Shown here: piece after piece, positions 61,560-64,000 of the stretch
Position numbering within the stretch: the first letter of the stretch is position 1
Layout of the letters: the number at the start of each line of letters is the position of its first letter
Assembly (NCBI RefSeq): GCF_036898095.1
Contig: NC_090726.1
Span: 43,448,875-43,512,874, forward strand
Origin: Palaemon carinicauda
Lineage: Eukaryota > Arthropoda > Malacostraca > Decapoda > Palaemonidae
Direction of reading: 5' to 3'
DNA length: 64,000 nt
The notes under the pieces: generated by a model
Told to the model about the DNA's origin: nothing
Seen by the model: only the letters and a program-made list of their open reading frames with translations
The model's database searches: none
Program-made: the position numbers and the translations under genes

Positions 61560-62547
61560 CTGGATCGGGAGCGGGCGATCACTCGCGCGCGTGCGGGCAC
61601 GCGAGGGCGATGGCAATGGCGCGCGCAGGCGAGCGTTGACGCGTGGGAGAGGGCGCGTGTTGGCGCGTGGGCGAGCGATGGCACGCAGGAGAAGGAGCTC
61701 GTGGGCGTGTAGGCGACAGGGCGCGTGGGCGCATAGGCGACAGGGCACGTGGGCGGGTAGGCGTCAGGGCGCGTGGGCGCGAAGGTGAAGGGGCGCGTTG
61801 GCGCGAAGGTGAAGGAGCGCGTTGGCGCGCAGGTGCGCATTCTGGACACCTCAGACGGTGTGTAGCCACAGGATCCCGAAGGGCCCGTAAGGGCGAAGTC
61901 GTTGGGCGCGCGCGCAGGGGAAATATCCCTAGCGCGCGGGCGCACAGTAGGGCGCTCATCTGGAACCGTAGTTCTGGCAGTGGGCGCGTGATGAAGACTG
62001 CGGGCGATGGCGCGTGATGGAGACTGCGGGCGATGGCGCGTGATGGAGACTGCGGGCGATGGCGCGTAGGCGAGGGATGGCGAGCAGGCGAGATCCAGTG
62101 GCACGTCGGCGATCGGTGGTGTGGTGGAGAGCGCTGGCGAGCAGGGGAGGAAGAAGTCTTCCCTCTGGAGCCCTGATCCAAAGATCGTAGGCGAGCAGAC
62201 GAGCGATGGCGCGCAGGAGAGCGCTGGCGCACAGGAGATCGCTGACGAACAGGAGAGTGCTGACGAGCAGGAGACCGAAGGCGTGCATGGTGCGGAGCAG
62301 GCTGAGGGGGCGTAGTGGTGTGCTGGCGAGTAGGAGGTCGTGGGCGTGCAGGTGAGCGCTGGCGAGACGAGTCTGCAACTGGAGAGCGCTTGCGCGTAGC
62401 AGCGCGCTGGCGTGCAGGAGAACGTTGGCGCACATGGGATACCTGGTGCTTAAGGAACTTACACACAATGTGTGAAAGCTCCTTTTGCCCCAAAGGGACC
62501 CGTGCCCGTTGGATCGTTAACGGGATGGGTGGGCGCCCACAGCGCAT
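61560..62547 (-). pseudogene. outer DIRS Gag, Arg-Ser-Pro repeat domain
   Basis: Frame 62547-61579 (322 codons, uninterrupted) begins MRCGRPPIPLTIQRARVPLG and then becomes a long series of RQRSPAR, RQRSPVR, RPRALSP and RQRAPSP repeats. The composition resembles the RS domains of splicing factors, with Pro in addition. It lies between the zinc-motif N-terminus and the central Gag segment. Overlapping ORFs on both strands (61553-62104, 61956-62468, 62315-62656) are repeat shadows. Confidence 0.6.
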
Positions 62548-62807
62548 CTGCAGCCAGGAAGGGCGATGGAAGGTCAGCAGGTCTGGTAGGAGAAGGAGAT
62601 CGCGAACAATCTGTGGAGAGGTCCAGGTCCAAAGAAGTAGCAGGAATGGTTGCTGAAGGACGAGGTACCTCTGCGGGGGACTGCGAGGATGAAGATCCGA
62701 AGAGGCGCCTCCTAAAACCCTTGTGAGGAGAAGGTAGACCTTGGCGACGAAGAGGAAGGTGAGCCTTACGTCTTATACATCCTCTGGGGGGGGGGGGGGG
62801 GGGAGAA

Positions 62808-63536
62808 TCACCCGCAGGAGAGACCGTTGGACTTGGTTCCTCCCTCGAAAGATGTTCGGAGGGGGGGAGCTAAGCCTTCAGCTACAACTGGAGCAGGGAT
62901 TTGAACACTCTCATTGGAAGCCTCTGCCACAACAGCCTCGACAATACACAGAGGGTCAACCTCTGCTACCGCCGGTGACTGTTTGACAGCTGCTCCCACC
63001 ATGATAATGTCAAACAGGGCTTCCTTGGAGGGCGAGCCCTGAAGTCCCAAGGAAGCCCAAAGCTGTAAAAGATCATCATTATTCACATTCACAGAAGGAG
63101 AAATAATCAAATCCTCCCCCGGGGGAGGAGGAGGAGCTGCATCGCTATGGGAGGCAACTACCTCTCCCAAACCCCGAGATCGGTCAACAACAATACGGCC
63201 TACGCTACCACTCGACGGCCTCTCGCGAGAAGCCGACCGAGTGGGAGCTTCGGAGGAGGTTTGGGCCACGGAAGAAGAGCCCTTAGGATTTTCCTTCTTC
63301 AAAAAAACCTTTGAAGGAGAAATATCCCATTTGGACTTCTTCCGGCGCCGGGAAAACCTCTCCCACTGGGAGGTAGACCACTCCCTACATTCAATACATA
63401 CGTTACCACTATCACACCGTTGACCCCTACAATAAGGGCATAAAGTGTGCAGATCGGTGTCTATTGACGACATGAAGGTCCCACAAGGGCGTTCAGGCAG
63501 CCCAGGGCACTTCTGCATTGTAGAGGCCAACTTCAC
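62808..63536 (-). CDS. outer DIRS Gag, N-terminal zinc-motif segment
   Basis: A 242-codon open frame starting MKLASTMQKCPGLPERPCGT. A Cys cluster follows: CGTF..., LCPYCRGQRC, GNVCIECREW, giving C-x2-C and C-x2-C pairs that could bind zinc. Then come a basic stretch (ERFSRRRKKSKWDISPSK), a Ser-rich region, a Pro run (APPPPPGED) and an acidic/hydrophobic part. The start is the first ATG after the terminal repeat and leader. It continues in a shifted frame into the RSP domain after a G run at 62787. No catalytic motif; assigned by position as the first ORF of the element. Confidence 0.62.
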   Translation of the reverse strand: MKLASTMQKCPGLPERPCGTFMSSIDTDLHTLCPYCRGQRCDSGNVCIECREWSTSQWERFSRRRKKSKWDISPSKVFLKKENPKGSSSVAQTSSEAPTRSASRERPSSGSVGRIVVDRSRGLGEVVASHSDAAPPPPPGEDLIISPSVNVNNDDLLQLWASLGLQGSPSKEALFDIIMVGAAVKQSPAVAEVDPLCIVEAVVAEASNESVQIPAPVVAEGLAPPLRTSFEGGTKSNGLSCG

Positions 63537-63831
63537 AAAAATCTAGAAAAGAAAAAGCAAAAAGCTCAGATTAATAATGGCTGTCATGTAGGTGAGGGTG
63601 ACAGTGGACACGTCCGTCTAGCACCCGAGCCGATAGCAAAGTGAACTTACCACACAGGTGTGTGAGGGGGAGGGTAGCAAACTACCCTCCCTATCCTCCG
63701 CTAACTAGCGGTGGGGTAGTAAACCCTCGTTAAAATTCTAATGGCTCGTCCTTTCAGCTACGCCAAAAGTAATTACCCATATTAAATAGCGTGGCTTGTA
63801 TTTCAGTTACGGAACTAGCCTTGTCAGTAAG

Positions 63832-64000
63832 AACATGTGGTTATGGTGGCCTATGTGGTAATGTCCTTGATTGGAGATCACCAGACTGGGGTTTTAGTCC
63901 CGCTCAAACTCATTAGTTCCTTTGGTTGCTGCAACCCCACCATCCTTGTAAGCTAAGGATAGGGGTTTGGGGGAGCCTATAGGTCAATCTGCTGAGTCAT
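63832..64000 (+). mobile_element. tRNA-derived SINE (runs off the window)
   Basis: TGGCCTATGTGGTAATG resembles an RNA polymerase III A box and GGGGTTTTAGTCCC (consensus GGTTCGAnTCC) a B box, at tRNA-like spacing. A non-tRNA body follows (TTGGTTGCTGCAACCCCACC, GTTTGGGGGAGCCTATAGG). The 3' end lies beyond position 64000. It begins 17 bases past the DIRS end. Confidence 0.72.

Larger units (their letters stand above)
47966..63815 (-). mobile_element. DIRS family 1, composite with nested insertions (15.8 kb)
   Basis: On the minus strand the element starts at 63815 (GTTCCGTAACTGAAATACAA) and ends near 47966 (AAATTATCTCCGAATTTTTC-like, read in complement). Inverted repeats at about 63640-63815 and 47966-48170 share AGCTACGCC(A/G)AAAGTAATTACCC and CACACCTGTGTGGTAAGTTCAC. 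The internal complementary region is at 48203-48297. Interior order on the minus strand is gag (63.5-59.8 kb), RT (59.74-58.93 kb), an inserted block (58.92-50.87 kb), RT thumb/RNase H (50.84-49.79 kb) and tyrosine recombinase (49.78-48.77 kb). The two RT parts overlap rather than abut, so the halves may come from different copies. Confidence 0.82.

Noticed and set aside
61553..62656. plus-strand and secondary minus-strand ORFs over the RSP domain
   Set aside because: These are low-complexity shadows (Gly/Arg/Ala) of the Gag repeat; only one minus frame is long and consistent with copy 1.

Overview
The window is nuclear DNA from an animal, most likely a decapod crustacean (shrimp-like). Coding sequence is broken into short exons with GT..AG introns. 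Microsatellites of (GA)n, (TA)n, (ATT)n and (TG)n type are abundant, and the sequence is packed with DIRS retrotransposons, MITEs, LINEs and tRNA-type SINEs of the sort common in decapods. The species cannot be settled from the sequence. There is no sign of bacterial or viral genome organisation.

Only one host gene is recognised, but it is complete. It is the phagosome assembly factor 1 gene (PHAF1, also called C16orf70 or MYTHO; UPF0183 family), on the + strand from the ATG at 4108 to the stop at 43248. Nine coding exons join in frame (64, 83, 128, 160, 220, 203, 174, 147 and 60 nt) to give 412 residues, close to the roughly 420 of vertebrate orthologues. Its 1.24 kb of coding sequence spans 39 kb because the introns are full of mobile DNA. 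Intron 1 holds a pogo/Tigger-like DNA element and an unassigned 198-codon ORF. Intron 2 holds an 8 kb DIRS element. Intron 4 holds an internally deleted DIRS of a second family and a duplicated splice acceptor. Intron 7 holds a broken endonuclease/RT LINE (RTE-like). Intron 8 holds Tc1-type and DIRS-like relics. Four copies of a TTAA-flanked, piggyBac-type MITE are in introns 2, 4 and 8 and just downstream of the gene.

Downstream of PHAF1 are a 1.8 kb satellite (about 63/65 bp unit), a decapod dispersed repeat with an (ATT)n end, and a 15.8 kb composite at about 47.97-63.82 kb. The outer layer of the composite is a family-1 DIRS on the minus strand. It is interrupted by a LINE fragment with RNase H (I-like), which is itself split by a complete-length family-2 DIRS on the minus strand. 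A tRNA-derived SINE runs off the right edge.

All four DIRS copies show the diagnostic architecture: inverted terminal repeats plus an internal complementary region equal to the reverse complement of the two joined outer termini, and tyrosine-recombinase, RT and RNase H coding. The most unusual observations are a 5S-rRNA-like insert inside the RT of the intron-2 DIRS, an Arg-Ser-Pro repeat domain in the family-1 Gag with an expanded 34-bp minisatellite, signs that the large composite joins two different DIRS copies, and the duplicated acceptor before PHAF1 exon 5. No wholly new system is evident; the novelty is in how known element types are combined.
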